A stretch of 64,000 nt of DNA from the NCBI RefSeq assembly GCF_011682175.1, contig NZ_WHJG01000004.1, positions 226,465 through 290,464 on the forward strand. Direction: 5' to 3'. The translations under genes and the position numbers were made by a program. This document shows positions 30,282-38,377 of the stretch, piece by piece. The stretch is from Massilia frigida (lineage in GTDB: Bacteria; Pseudomonadota; Gammaproteobacteria; Burkholderiales; Burkholderiaceae_D). The notes below the pieces were generated by a model. It was not told the DNA's origin. It made no database searches and was given only the letters and a program-made list of their open reading frames with translations. Every line of letters starts with the position of its first letter. Position 1 is the stretch's first letter.

Positions 30282-31085
30282 ATGGACTGGAGCCTGATCC
30301 TGGTCCTGCTGGCGATGGGCGCCGCCGGCGGGTTTGCGGCCGGCTTGCTGGGCATCGGCGGCGGCATGGTGCTGGTGCCCTTCATCACGATGATCTTCAC
30401 CGCCAAGCACTTCCCGCCGGACGTGGTGGTGCGCATGGCGATTGCCACCTCGCTCGCCACCATCATGTTCACCTCGCTGTCCTCGGTGCGCGCGCATCAT
30501 GCGCATGGCGCCGTGCTGTGGCCGATCGTCAAGCTGCTCGCGCCCGGCATCGTGCTCGGCTCCTGGATCGGTCCGTGGCTGGGCAAGCAGCTCGACACCA
30601 CCGCGCTGGCGCTGGTGTTCGCCCTGTTCGTGGCGTTCTCGGCCACGCAGATGCTGATCGGCGGCAAACCGGCGGGAGCGCGCGAGTTGCCCGGGGCGCC
30701 CGGCATGTGTGCCGCCGGCGGCGCCATCGGCGTGGTCTCGGGCGTGGTGGGGGCGGGCGGCGGCTTTATGTCGGTGCCGTTCATGACCTGGTGTAACGTC
30801 AAGCTCCATAACGCCGTGGCCACCAGCGCCGCGCTGGGCTTTCCGATCGCGCTGTCGGGCACCCTGTCGAATATCTGGTTCGGCTGGGACCAGGCCGGCC
30901 TGCCGCCGTACTCGCTCGGCTATATCTACGTGCCCGCGCTGGCGGTGATCGCCGCCGCCAGCGTGGTGTTCGCGCCGCTGGGCGCGCGCGCCGCGCACCG
31001 CATGCCGGTGCAGCAGTTAAAGCGCATCTTCGCCGTTATTCTGTATGCGCTGGCTGCGTATATGCTGTGGAAGGCGTTTCACTGA
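30282..31085 (+). CDS. TauE/SafE-family sulfite/anion exporter-like permease
   Basis: A 267-residue inner-membrane protein with about eight helices in two related halves. The Gly-rich motifs GFAAGLLGIGGGMVLVPFI and GVVSGVVGAGGGFMSVPFM are the duplicated signature of the TauE/SafE (DUF81) family, which exports sulfite, sulfoacetate or related organic anions. The substrate is not known. Its 3' end overlaps the convergent lgt gene by 50 bases. The 214-base gap before it shows only short inverted repeats around 30179-30230 and no clear promoter. Confidence 0.88.
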   Translation: MDWSLILVLLAMGAAGGFAAGLLGIGGGMVLVPFITMIFTAKHFPPDVVVRMAIATSLATIMFTSLSSVRAHHAHGAVLWPIVKLLAPGIVLGSWIGPWLGKQLDTTALALVFALFVAFSATQMLIGGKPAGARELPGAPGMCAAGGAIGVVSGVVGAGGGFMSVPFMTWCNVKLHNAVATSAALGFPIALSGTLSNIWFGWDQAGLPPYSLGYIYVPALAVIAAASVVFAPLGARAAHRMPVQQLKRIFAVILYALAAYMLWKAFH

Positions 31086-31872
31086 CGCGCTGGCGGTAAG
31101 CCCAGGCCAGTATCGCCGCGCCGCCGATGATCATCGGCAGCGACAGCATCTGTCCCGACGTGACCGGCAAGCCGGCCACGCTGATCTGCCAGTCCGGCAC
31201 GCGGAAATATTCCGTGAAGAAGCGCGCGCAGCCGTACAGCAAGGTGAACATGGCGCCCACCGCCAGGCGCGGCCGGTCCTTGCGCGCATAGATCCACAGC
31301 AGCACGAATACCACCAGCCCATCGACGATCATCTGGTACAGCGGCGACGGATGGCGCGGACCCTGCACGCCGGGCCACAGCATGGCCCACGGCAGGCTGG
31401 CATCGGCCACGCGGCCCGGCAGTTCGGCGTTGATGAAGTTGCCCATGCGTCCGGCCGCGTAGCCGAGCGGCACCAGCGGCGCGATGAAATCGTAGGCATC
31501 GAGCAGATTGCGCTTGGCCTTGCGCGCCCACAGCGCCATGGCCACCAGCACCCCGATGAAGCCGCCGTGGAAGGACATGCCGCCCTGCCAGATCTTGAAG
31601 ATGGCCGCCGGATCGGCCATGAAGCGGGCCGGCTGGTAAAACAGCACTTCGCCCAGGCGCCCGCCGATGATCACCCCGAGCATGCCGTAGAATAGCATGT
31701 CGTCCAGGTCTTCTTTTTTCCAGCCGCGCGCGGCGATGTGGGGCTGCTTGATGCGCACGCGCCCGAGTGCGAGGAACATGGCGAACGCCAGTACATACAT
31801 CAGCCCGTACCAGTGCACGTGCAGCGGGCCGAGCGAAAAGGCGACGGGGTCAGGCATCGGGTGGGTCAGCAT
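31036..31872 (-). CDS. lgt: Prolipoprotein diacylglyceryl transferase
   Basis: A 278-residue inner-membrane enzyme that attaches diacylglycerol to the lipobox cysteine of prolipoproteins. The start MLTHPMPDPVAFSLGPLHVH followed by WYGLMYVLAF is the family N-terminus. Catalytic-region motifs are GGRLGEVLFY, MSFHGGFIGV and the signature GRMGNFINAELPGR. The first 23 bases overlap the end of the LysR gene; the alternative ATG at 31857 would overlap by 8, but the longer start fits homologues better. It serves, among others, the lipoproteins at 56-58.6 kb. Confidence 0.96.
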   Translation of the reverse strand: MLTHPMPDPVAFSLGPLHVHWYGLMYVLAFAMFLALGRVRIKQPHIAARGWKKEDLDDMLFYGMLGVIIGGRLGEVLFYQPARFMADPAAIFKIWQGGMSFHGGFIGVLVAMALWARKAKRNLLDAYDFIAPLVPLGYAAGRMGNFINAELPGRVADASLPWAMLWPGVQGPRHPSPLYQMIVDGLVVFVLLWIYARKDRPRLAVGAMFTLLYGCARFFTEYFRVPDWQISVAGLPVTSGQMLSLPMIIGGAAILAWAYRQRVSETPSTAYTQPAHTE

Positions 31873-32767
31873 CAGTATTTTTCCTCAGTAAATCCAAAAA
31901 ACCCTGCAAGACTGGCGAGACAGCGTCGCGCCGCCAGGCCAGCCCGGTTTCCACCTGCGGCGCCGCGTCGCGCAGGGCCCGGTATTCTACGCCGGGCCGC
32001 ATCAGATTGGACACCGATTGTGGCACAAGTGCCATCCCCATGCCGGCCGACACCAGGCTGACGATGGTCTGCATCTGGATCGCTTCCTGCCCGATCTCGG
32101 GGGTGACGCCGGCCGCGCGAAAGCAGGCCAGGATGGCATCGTGCAGGGCCGGAGCGATCGGGCGCGGAAAGATAATCAGCGGCAGCGGCGCCAGTTCCGC
32201 CAGCGATACCGGCGCATCGCCGCCGGTGCCGGCCAGGCCGGCCGGCAAGGCGGCGATCAGCGGCTCGGTCAGCACCTTGAGGTAATCGAGTTCCAGGCGC
32301 GCCTTGTCCGGCAGCGGCGGGATCAGGAGGCCGGCATCGATGCGCCCATGCAGCAGTTCGTCGATCTGTACGTCCGAGGTGGCTTCCTGCAGCGCGATGC
32401 GCACTTGCGGAAAGGCCGCGCGGTAGCTGCGCAGGAAGGGCGGCAGCACGCTGTAATCGGCCGAGGACACGAACGCCAGCGACAGCCGGCCCGCTTCGCC
32501 GCCGGCCGCGCGCCGCACCAGCGCGGGCAAGGCGGCGCTGGCGGCCAGGATGCGACGCGCTTCCGGCAGCAGGGCCTGGCCGGCCGGGGTCAGCTCGACG
32601 GCGCGGCGGCTGCGCGCGAACAGCGGCGCGCCGAGCAATTCTTCGAGGCCCTGGATGGTTTGCGACAGCGGCGGCTGGGTCATGTGCAGGCGCAGCGCGG
32701 CCTTGCCGAAGTGAAGTTCTTCAGCGACGGCGACAAAATAGCGCAACTGGCGCAATTCCAGGTTCAT
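31850..32767 (-). CDS. LysR-family transcriptional regulator
   Basis: A 305-residue LTTR: winged helix-turn-helix at the N-terminus (MNLELRQLRYFVAVAEELHF; LRLHMTQPPLSQTIQGLEE) and a type-2 periplasmic-binding-like effector domain (GRLSLAFVSSADYSVLPPFL). The Met at 32767 is the family start; the open frame extends to 32863 without support. It is divergent from ilvD, so it may regulate ilvD, itself, or the overlapping lgt. The effector is unknown. Confidence 0.88.
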   Translation of the reverse strand: MNLELRQLRYFVAVAEELHFGKAALRLHMTQPPLSQTIQGLEELLGAPLFARSRRAVELTPAGQALLPEARRILAASAALPALVRRAAGGEAGRLSLAFVSSADYSVLPPFLRSYRAAFPQVRIALQEATSDVQIDELLHGRIDAGLLIPPLPDKARLELDYLKVLTEPLIAALPAGLAGTGGDAPVSLAELAPLPLIIFPRPIAPALHDAILACFRAAGVTPEIGQEAIQMQTIVSLVSAGMGMALVPQSVSNLMRPGVEYRALRDAAPQVETGLAWRRDAVSPVLQGFLDLLRKNTDADPPDA

Positions 32768-32796
32768 CGATATGCTTTTCCATGTGAAGGTGGTGG

Positions 32797-32819
32797 TGTG
32801 ATACGCAGTACGACTCACA
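32797..32819. promoter_or_regulatory. Candidate LysR-type operator between lysR and ilvD
   Basis: TGTGA and TCACA form an inverted repeat with a 13-base spacer in the 142-base divergent gap, including a T-N11-A pattern. The arms are only 5 bp, so the call is tentative. Confidence 0.3.
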
Positions 32820-32909
32820 GCAATGCAAATGATATATTTGACGCGCGCCCGGGGGCAAGGCATTCTTGCCGCTATCAGATCAAACTCAGATCATCACCGG
32901 AGTGAAGCC

Positions 32910-34595
32910 ATGTCAGACCAGCCACGCTACAACCGTCGTTCCCGCAACATCACCGAAGGCGTCTCGCGCAGCCCGAACCGCTCGATGTATTACGCCATGG
33001 GCTATGAAACCGAGGATTTCGACAAGCCGATGATCGGCATCGCCAACGGCCACTCGACCATCACGCCATGCAACTCGGGCCTGCAAAAGCTGGCCGACAT
33101 CGCCATTTCGACCATCAAGGGCGCCGGTGCCAATCCGCAGGTGTTCGGCACGCCGACCATTTCCGACGGCATGTCGATGGGCACCGAAGGCATGAAATAT
33201 TCGCTCATCTCGCGCGAAGTCATCGCTGACTGCATCGAAACGGCCGTCAACGGCCAGTGGATGGATGGCGTGGTCGTGATCGGCGGCTGCGACAAGAACA
33301 TGCCGGGCGGAATGATCGCCCTGGCGCGCACCAATGTGCCGGGCATCTATGTGTACGGCGGCACCATCAAGCCGGGCAACTGGAAGGGCAAGGACCTGAC
33401 CATTGTCTCGGCCTTCGAGGCGGTGGGCGAATTCACGGCCGGGCGCATGTCGAAGGAAGACTTCGACGGCATCGAGCGCAACGCCTGCCCCTCGTCCGGT
33501 TCCTGCGGCGGCATGTACACGGCCAACACCATGTCGTCCTCGTTCGAGGCGCTGGGGATGGGCTTGCTGTACTCGTCGACCATGGCCAATCCGGACGACG
33601 AAAAGGTCGGCTCGGCCGCCGAATCGGCGCGCGTGCTGGTCGAAGCGGTGAAAAAGGATTTGAAGCCGCGCGACATCATCACCCGCAAATCGATCGAGAA
33701 CGCCGTCTCGCTGATCATGGCGACTGGCGGTTCGACCAACGCCGTGCTGCACTACCTGGCGATTGCCCATGCGGCCGAAGTCGAATGGACCATCGACGAT
33801 TTCGAGCGCGTGCGCCAGAAGGTGCCGGTCATCTGCAACCTCAAGCCGTCCGGGCAGTACGTGGCGACCGACCTGCACAAGGCGGGCGGCGTGCCGCAAG
33901 TGCTCAAGCTGCTGCTCGACGCCGGCCTGCTGCACGGCGACTGCATGACGATCACCGGCCGCACGATGGCCGAAGAACTGGCCGATATTCCATCGGTACC
34001 GGACCCGAAGCAGGATGTTATCCGCACCATCGACAAGGCGCTGTATACGCAGGGGCACCTGGCCATCCTCAAGGGCAATCTGTCGCCGGAAGGCTGCGTG
34101 GCCAAGATTACCGGGCTGAAGAATCCAGTGATCACCGGTCCGGCGCGGGTGTTCAACGACGAGTATTCGGCCATGGATGCGATCCTGGCGGACGGCATCA
34201 AGGCAGGCGACGTGCTGGTGATGCGTTACCTGGGGCCGAAGGGTGGTCCGGGCATGCCGGAAATGCTGGCGCCGACCGCTGCGCTGATCGGCAAGGGGCT
34301 GGGCGAATCGGTGGGCTTGATTACCGACGGCCGCTTTTCGGGCGGGACCTGGGGCATGGTGGTGGGGCACGTGGCGCCGGAAGCCTTCGATGGCGGCACG
34401 ATTGCGCTGGTGGAAGAGGGCGATTCGGTGACCATCGATGCGCATCAGCAGCTGATCCAGCTGAACGTGAGCGATGAAGAGATTGCGCGCCGCCGCGCCA
34501 ATTGGGTCAAGCCGGCGCCGAGATATACCCGTGGGGTGCTGGCCAAGTTCGCGGCCTTGGCATCGTCTGCCAGCAAGGGGGCTGTGACGGGGTAA
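32910..34595 (+). CDS. ilvD: Dihydroxy-acid dehydratase
   Basis: A 561-residue Fe-S enzyme of valine, leucine and isoleucine synthesis that dehydrates 2,3-dihydroxy acids to 2-keto acids. Cluster and metal motifs are [11 protein letters not shown] and [19 protein letters not shown], and the C-terminal signature is [23 protein letters not shown] (split around GRFSGG). The Met at 32910 has a GGAGTGA site upstream and begins the conserved [20 protein letters not shown]; the open frame to 32823 is spurious. Confidence 0.96.
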   Translation: MSDQPRYNRRSRNITEGVSRSPNRSMYYAMGYETEDFDKPMIGIANGHSTITPCNSGLQKLADIAISTIKGAGANPQVFGTPTISDGMSMGTEGMKYSLISREVIADCIETAVNGQWMDGVVVIGGCDKNMPGGMIALARTNVPGIYVYGGTIKPGNWKGKDLTIVSAFEAVGEFTAGRMSKEDFDGIERNACPSSGSCGGMYTANTMSSSFEALGMGLLYSSTMANPDDEKVGSAAESARVLVEAVKKDLKPRDIITRKSIENAVSLIMATGGSTNAVLHYLAIAHAAEVEWTIDDFERVRQKVPVICNLKPSGQYVATDLHKAGGVPQVLKLLLDAGLLHGDCMTITGRTMAEELADIPSVPDPKQDVIRTIDKALYTQGHLAILKGNLSPEGCVAKITGLKNPVITGPARVFNDEYSAMDAILADGIKAGDVLVMRYLGPKGGPGMPEMLAPTAALIGKGLGESVGLITDGRFSGGTWGMVVGHVAPEAFDGGTIALVEEGDSVTIDAHQQLIQLNVSDEEIARRRANWVKPAPRYTRGVLAKFAALASSASKGAVTG

Positions 34596-34630
34596 TAACT
34601 GACAAGTCACCGGAACCGTCGCATCAAAAA

Positions 34631-34672
34631 CCGTCGCCCCCGCCGAGTGCCGCCTTGGCGCGGGGACGACGG
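34631..34672. repeat. Palindromic intergenic repeat (REP-like family)
   Basis: Arms CCGTCGCCCCCGC and GCGGGGACGACGG pair with one mismatch around a 16-base centre, behind ilvD. Same core as the palindrome at 3708-3737. Confidence 0.6.
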
Positions 34673-34741
34673 CTAATAAGTCATCCGGCATCTACTACTT
34701 TGTCTGCGCGGAGCGACGCTCGTCCGCCGCCGCCACGACTC

Positions 34742-34972
34742 CTACTTCTTGTTGGCCTTCTCAAACGCCTCTTTGACGCGTGCCTTGCGCCGTGCCTCGT
34801 CCACGTTGTGGGCTTTTTTCTTGTCCAGGCCAAAAATCTTTTCGACGAACTCGAACCAGATGAAGGCGGCGAACATCAAACCGATCACCCACCACCACGA
34901 CAACTCGGCAAACCGCCAGACTTCGAAATAGCGCAGGCCCACAAGCGCTGCAATTAATAGTATCAGTGGCAT
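34742..34972 (-). CDS. Small Trp-rich membrane protein (TIGR04438-like)
   Basis: A 76-residue protein with two hydrophobic segments (MPLILLIAALVGLRYFEV and WWWVIGLMFAAFIWFEFV) and a charged, Lys-rich C-terminal tail. AAGGAG lies 7 bases before the ATG at 34972, which fixes the start; the longer frame to 35095 lacks support. It resembles the short Trp-rich proteins often annotated in Burkholderiales; the function is unknown. Confidence 0.8.
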   Translation of the reverse strand: MPLILLIAALVGLRYFEVWRFAELSWWWVIGLMFAAFIWFEFVEKIFGLDKKKAHNVDEARRKARVKEAFEKANKK

Positions 34973-35157
34973 GGCAAACTCCTTTTCATACGCATATCTT
35001 ACAAACAATTGCCCGCGAGGGGCAGTAAAATCGTGTCGCTGGGCAAATAGCTGGGTCAACCATCCACAGGCTTGACCCGTTATAGAGCGTGTCACCGCCC
35101 ATTCGTATTGCGGAAACGCGGTAAAATTGCATTCAGTTGTTCACCCTGGAGAAATAC

Positions 35158-35466
35158 ATGAAACGGTCCCTGATGTTGTTCACGGTGTTGTCGGCGCTGG
35201 CTTCGTCGAGCGCCATGGCAAACGCCGATTTGGCAAAAGCAAAAAATTGTATGGCGTGCCACGCTGTGGCGACCAAGCTGGTCGGACCTGCGTACAAGGA
35301 CGTTGCGGCAAAGTATGCCGGCCAGAAGGATGCTGAAAGCAAGCTGGTGGGCAAAGTCCTGAAGGGTGGTTCCGGCGCCTGGGGCGCGGTACCGATGCCA
35401 GCCAATCCGCAAGTGAGCGAGGCCGAAGCGCACACGCTGATCAAATGGGTCCTGGCCCAGAAATAA
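35158..35466 (+). CDS. Class I c-type cytochrome
   Basis: A 102-residue periplasmic electron carrier. A signal peptide (MKRSLMLFTVLSALASSSAMA) is followed by one heme-attachment motif CMACH and the axial Met in AVPMPANPQVS, with the closing helix ALIKWVL-like (HTLIKWVLAQK). The size fits cytochrome c-551/c-552. GGAG lies 7-8 bases before the ATG at 35158. A strong terminator follows 16 bases after the stop. Confidence 0.95.
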   Translation: MKRSLMLFTVLSALASSSAMANADLAKAKNCMACHAVATKLVGPAYKDVAAKYAGQKDAESKLVGKVLKGGSGAWGAVPMPANPQVSEAEAHTLIKWVLAQK

Positions 35467-35482
35467 ACCCTGCTTTCTCAAT

Positions 35483-35510
35483 AAAAAACGCGCTTGCAGC
35501 GCGTTTTTTT
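35483..35510. terminator. Bidirectional terminator between cytochrome c and livK
   Basis: AAAAAACGCGC / GCGCGTTTTTTT stem with a 5-base loop and A/T tracts on both sides. It serves both convergent genes. Confidence 0.88.
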
Positions 35511-35545
35511 ATGCCGGGCCGCGGCCGAAGCCGCAGCCCGCGTGA

Positions 35546-36691
35546 TTACTTGATGACCGACATTTTGGTCTTCTTGCCGCCCTTGAAGGTGAACATGGTC
35601 AGCGCGCCATCCTTGATGTCGCCCTTGTCGTCGAACTGAATCAGGCCGGTCACGCCCTGGTGCTTGATCTTGCGCAGTTCAGGCAGGTATTTGGCCGGCT
35701 CGGCCGACTTGGCGTTTTGCATCGCCGCCGCCATGACCATCACCGCGTCGTACACATACGGCGAGTACAGCTGGACATCGGCATTGTTGAAGCGTTTTTT
35801 GTAGCGCGCCACAAAGTCGGCCATCGATTTTTCTTGCTCGCCGGTCACGCCGCCCGCTTCGGCGCACGTCACATTGCCTTCGCCTACGCCATCACCAGCC
35901 AGGCGCACCAGCGATTCGGTGCAAATCCCGTCGCCGCCCATGAATTTGGCGGTGATGCCCAGCGCCTTCATTTGCTTGAGCATCGGTCCGCCGACCGCAT
36001 CCATGCCGCCGAAGAAAATCAGGTCCGGCTTCTTGCCCTTGAGCGAGGTCAGGATGGCGGTAAAGTCGGTGGCGGTGGCACTGGTGAATTCCTTGCCAAC
36101 GACCTTGATCGCAGGATTTTTTTCCTTGGCGCCCTTGAGGAACTCGGTGGCCACACCCTGGCCGTAGGCCGAGCGGTCATCGATGACGGCAATATTGGTG
36201 GCCTTCAGGGTATCGACCGCGTAGCGGCCCAGGGTGCCGCCGAGCTTGTTGTCGTTGGCGACCACGCGGAAGGCCGACTTGAAGCCTTGCTTGGTGTACT
36301 CGGGAATCGTGGAGGACGGGGAGATCTGGGGAATGCCCGCGTTATGGTAAATCCGCGAGGCCGGTACGGTGGTGCCCGAATTGAGGTGGCCGATCACGCC
36401 CTGCACCTTGGCGTCGACCAGCTTCTGCGCCACGGCCGTGCCCTGCTTGGGATCGGCGCCGTCATCTTCCAGCACCAGTTCCAGCTTGACCTTCTTGCCG
36501 TTGATCATGAAGCCCTTGGCATTCAATTCTTCCACGGCCATCTTGGCGCCGTTCTCGTTATCCTTGCCCAAGTGCGCACTGGCGCCCGAGATCGGCGCAA
36601 CGTGGCCGATCTTGACGACGTCCTGGGCGCTGGCGCTGGTGGCAAATGCCATGGCGATTGCGAGTGGAATGAGTTTGGTCGTGAACTGCAT
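35546..36691 (-). CDS. Branched-chain amino acid ABC transporter substrate-binding protein (LivK-like)
   Basis: A 381-residue periplasmic binding protein with a signal peptide (MQFTTKLIPLAIAMAFATSASA) and the Leu/Ile/Val-binding fold: VVKIGHVAPISGASAHLGKD, GVIGHLNSGTTVPASRIY, SPSSTIPEYT and DDRSAYGQG. The ATG at 36691 has GGAG at 7 bases, better than the ATG two codons upstream. No permease or ATPase genes are next to it, so it is an orphan binding protein whose transporter lies elsewhere. Confidence 0.93.
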   Translation of the reverse strand: MQFTTKLIPLAIAMAFATSASAQDVVKIGHVAPISGASAHLGKDNENGAKMAVEELNAKGFMINGKKVKLELVLEDDGADPKQGTAVAQKLVDAKVQGVIGHLNSGTTVPASRIYHNAGIPQISPSSTIPEYTKQGFKSAFRVVANDNKLGGTLGRYAVDTLKATNIAVIDDRSAYGQGVATEFLKGAKEKNPAIKVVGKEFTSATATDFTAILTSLKGKKPDLIFFGGMDAVGGPMLKQMKALGITAKFMGGDGICTESLVRLAGDGVGEGNVTCAEAGGVTGEQEKSMADFVARYKKRFNNADVQLYSPYVYDAVMVMAAAMQNAKSAEPAKYLPELRKIKHQGVTGLIQFDDKGDIKDGALTMFTFKGGKKTKMSVIK

Positions 36692-36839
36692 GTGCATTCT
36701 CCATTGGATTGAAAACAGACAGCGCTGTGGCGCCGTTTCGAAAATTTTGTGTAGGGCAAAAGGTACAACAATTTAAATGCTTCGCAAAGCCGATTGTCAA
36801 AATTTAAGGAACAAATGATGGCATCTCACCATAAACGTG

Positions 36840-36868
36840 CATGCCGGCGTTGCGTGCACGCCGGCATG
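36840..36868. repeat. Perfect 11-bp stem-loop upstream of livK
   Basis: CATGCCGGCGT and ACGCCGGCATG flank a 7-base loop in the 243-base gap between the DUF2486-like gene and livK. There is no T-tract. It may act as a weak terminator or belong to a repeat family. I see nothing else in the gap. Confidence 0.55.
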
Positions 36869-36934
36869 CGCCGGATTGCCGCTGTTTTGTAAGCAAATGA
36901 AAGGCCCTGCCCGGGAGGGCAGGCCGGGGCGACG

Positions 36935-37297
36935 CTACTGCTGGCTCTGCAGATGGCTCAGTTCCTGGGCGACCGCACGCACCACGATGCTCTCGATGGT
37001 GTCTTGCAGGCCGATGCGCAGCTCGGCCGCCAGTCCGGCCACGGCATGCTGGAGTACCTGTTCCAGGCTGTCGCGCAGGCGCTGTTCGAGCACGAAGTCG
37101 ACTCTTCCCTGGATTTGCTGGAGGATGCGCCCGGACAGGCGGCGTTCGAGCGCCGCCCATTCCGGATCGCTCCAGTCCGCCAGCAGGGGTTCTTGCGCCG
37201 CCGCTTGCGCGCCAGGATCGGCTTGCGCCTCGCCCTGGTCAGAAAACAGTTCCGTCAGCACGGGAATATTCGGGTCGAACGGACGAGCCTGGGTCAT
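36935..37297 (-). CDS. DUF2486-like hypothetical protein
   Basis: A 120-residue acidic protein with a short Pro/Asp-rich start (MTQARPFDPNIPVLTELF) typical of DUF2486 in Burkholderiales, then a long amphipathic helix region (QQIQGRVDFVLEQRLRDSLE onward). Its start overlaps the holC stop by 4 bases, so it is translated with holC. No function is known. Confidence 0.75.
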   Translation of the reverse strand: MTQARPFDPNIPVLTELFSDQGEAQADPGAQAAAQEPLLADWSDPEWAALERRLSGRILQQIQGRVDFVLEQRLRDSLEQVLQHAVAGLAAELRIGLQDTIESIVVRAVAQELSHLQSQQ

Positions 37298-37719
37298 GAC
37301 TGGCCTGCGACGAAGTGGGTCAATGGATAGGATTGCTGCTTGTAGGCGACGTAGCGCTTGCGCCCGGCGGCAGCGTCGCTGTCATCGGTGGAAATGATTT
37401 CAAACACGCGCTGGAAACGCCCGAGCTGGGCCGGCGTGGCCCGCGTCAGGTTCACCAGCATGTCGTAATGCGGCAGCTCGGCATCGTCCCGGTCGGTGAT
37501 GATGATGGGCGTGTGCGCGGCCAGCGGGTCGCCGGCCATCACATGCGGCAGAAAATCGGTTTCCGACAAGGTCCACAGGGCCGCGTCCAGCGCCGCCGCC
37601 TGCGCCGCATCCTCGGCCAGCAGTACCACTTTGGCGCGGCTGGCATAGGCCTTGCGCGCCAGCCGGCAGGCGTAGCTCAGCTTGTCCGGGATGTTGGTAT
37701 GGAAATCGATGCGCGTCAT
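37294..37719 (-). CDS. holC: DNA polymerase III subunit chi
   Basis: A 141-residue replisome protein that links the clamp loader to SSB. The N-terminus TRIDFHTNIPDKLSYACRLA and the centre LWTLSETDFLPHVMAGDP match HolC, including the conserved DFLPH. The end (YKQQSYPLTHFVAGQS) is standard. It lies 8 bases after the DUF4124/glutaredoxin gene and overlaps the DUF2486-like gene by 4 bases. Confidence 0.92.
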   Translation of the reverse strand: MTRIDFHTNIPDKLSYACRLARKAYASRAKVVLLAEDAAQAAALDAALWTLSETDFLPHVMAGDPLAAHTPIIITDRDDAELPHYDMLVNLTRATPAQLGRFQRVFEIISTDDSDAAAGRKRYVAYKQQSYPLTHFVAGQS

Positions 37720-37727
37720 CGGCGTGC

Positions 37728-38351
37728 TCAGAACACGAAGCCGGGCGGGGAAGTCTTTTCCTGCGGCTGCGGCGGACGTTCGGAGTCCTGGGCTGCCTTG
37801 GTCTTTTCATCGACTTTCGGCAGCACCGGTTCCGGTGGTGCTGCCGGGGTCGGTTTTGGGAACTGGTACGTTGGCGGCAGGATTTTCTTTTCCGGATAGG
37901 ACGCCTCGGTCAGCATGGTATTCCATGCGCCGGCTTCAAAACCGGTCGACTTGGCGCGGCCAATCTTGATGAACGGCAGGCGGCCATCGCTGCCAGCTTC
38001 CTTGAGCTTGGCTTCGTCGGCCTGGGTTTGCACGGTTTTCTCGGCAAACGGAACGCCGCGCTCTTTCAGGAAGGTGCGGGCCTGGTCGCAAAAATCGCAC
38101 TTGGCGCGCGTGTAGAGCACCACCGGCTGCGAGCGCACGGCCTGCGCCAGCGCATACGGCAGCGGCACACTGGCCGCGCCGCCGGCGCCAGCCTTGATTT
38201 CCACCGGCTTGGTGTTGGCTGGCGGCGGCTGGTCGCTGAAGGTGACCTTGCCCGACGCATCGACCCATTTGTACATCTGCTGTGCACTGGCGCCGCCCGC
38301 GCACAGCAGCAGTGCCATCATCGTGCCAGTCATCATTTTTGTTGCTGTCAT
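37728..38351 (-). CDS. Exported DUF4124 / glutaredoxin-domain protein
   Basis: A 207-residue protein with a signal peptide (MTATKMMTGTMMALLLCAGGASA), a DUF4124 segment (QQMYKWVDASGKVTFSDQPP), a glutaredoxin domain with the redox motif CDFC in VVLYTRAKCDFCDQARTFL, and a Pro-rich tail. The Grx cis-Pro is in GRLPFIKIG. It is expected to be a periplasmic thiol-disulfide protein. AGGAG lies 7 bases before the ATG. The DUF4124-Grx combination is seen in several betaproteobacteria; the target is unknown. Confidence 0.88.
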   Translation of the reverse strand: MTATKMMTGTMMALLLCAGGASAQQMYKWVDASGKVTFSDQPPPANTKPVEIKAGAGGAASVPLPYALAQAVRSQPVVLYTRAKCDFCDQARTFLKERGVPFAEKTVQTQADEAKLKEAGSDGRLPFIKIGRAKSTGFEAGAWNTMLTEASYPEKKILPPTYQFPKPTPAAPPEPVLPKVDEKTKAAQDSERPPQPQEKTSPPGFVF

Positions 38352-38377
38352 TACAATTCTCCTGCTGGCACGGTCTT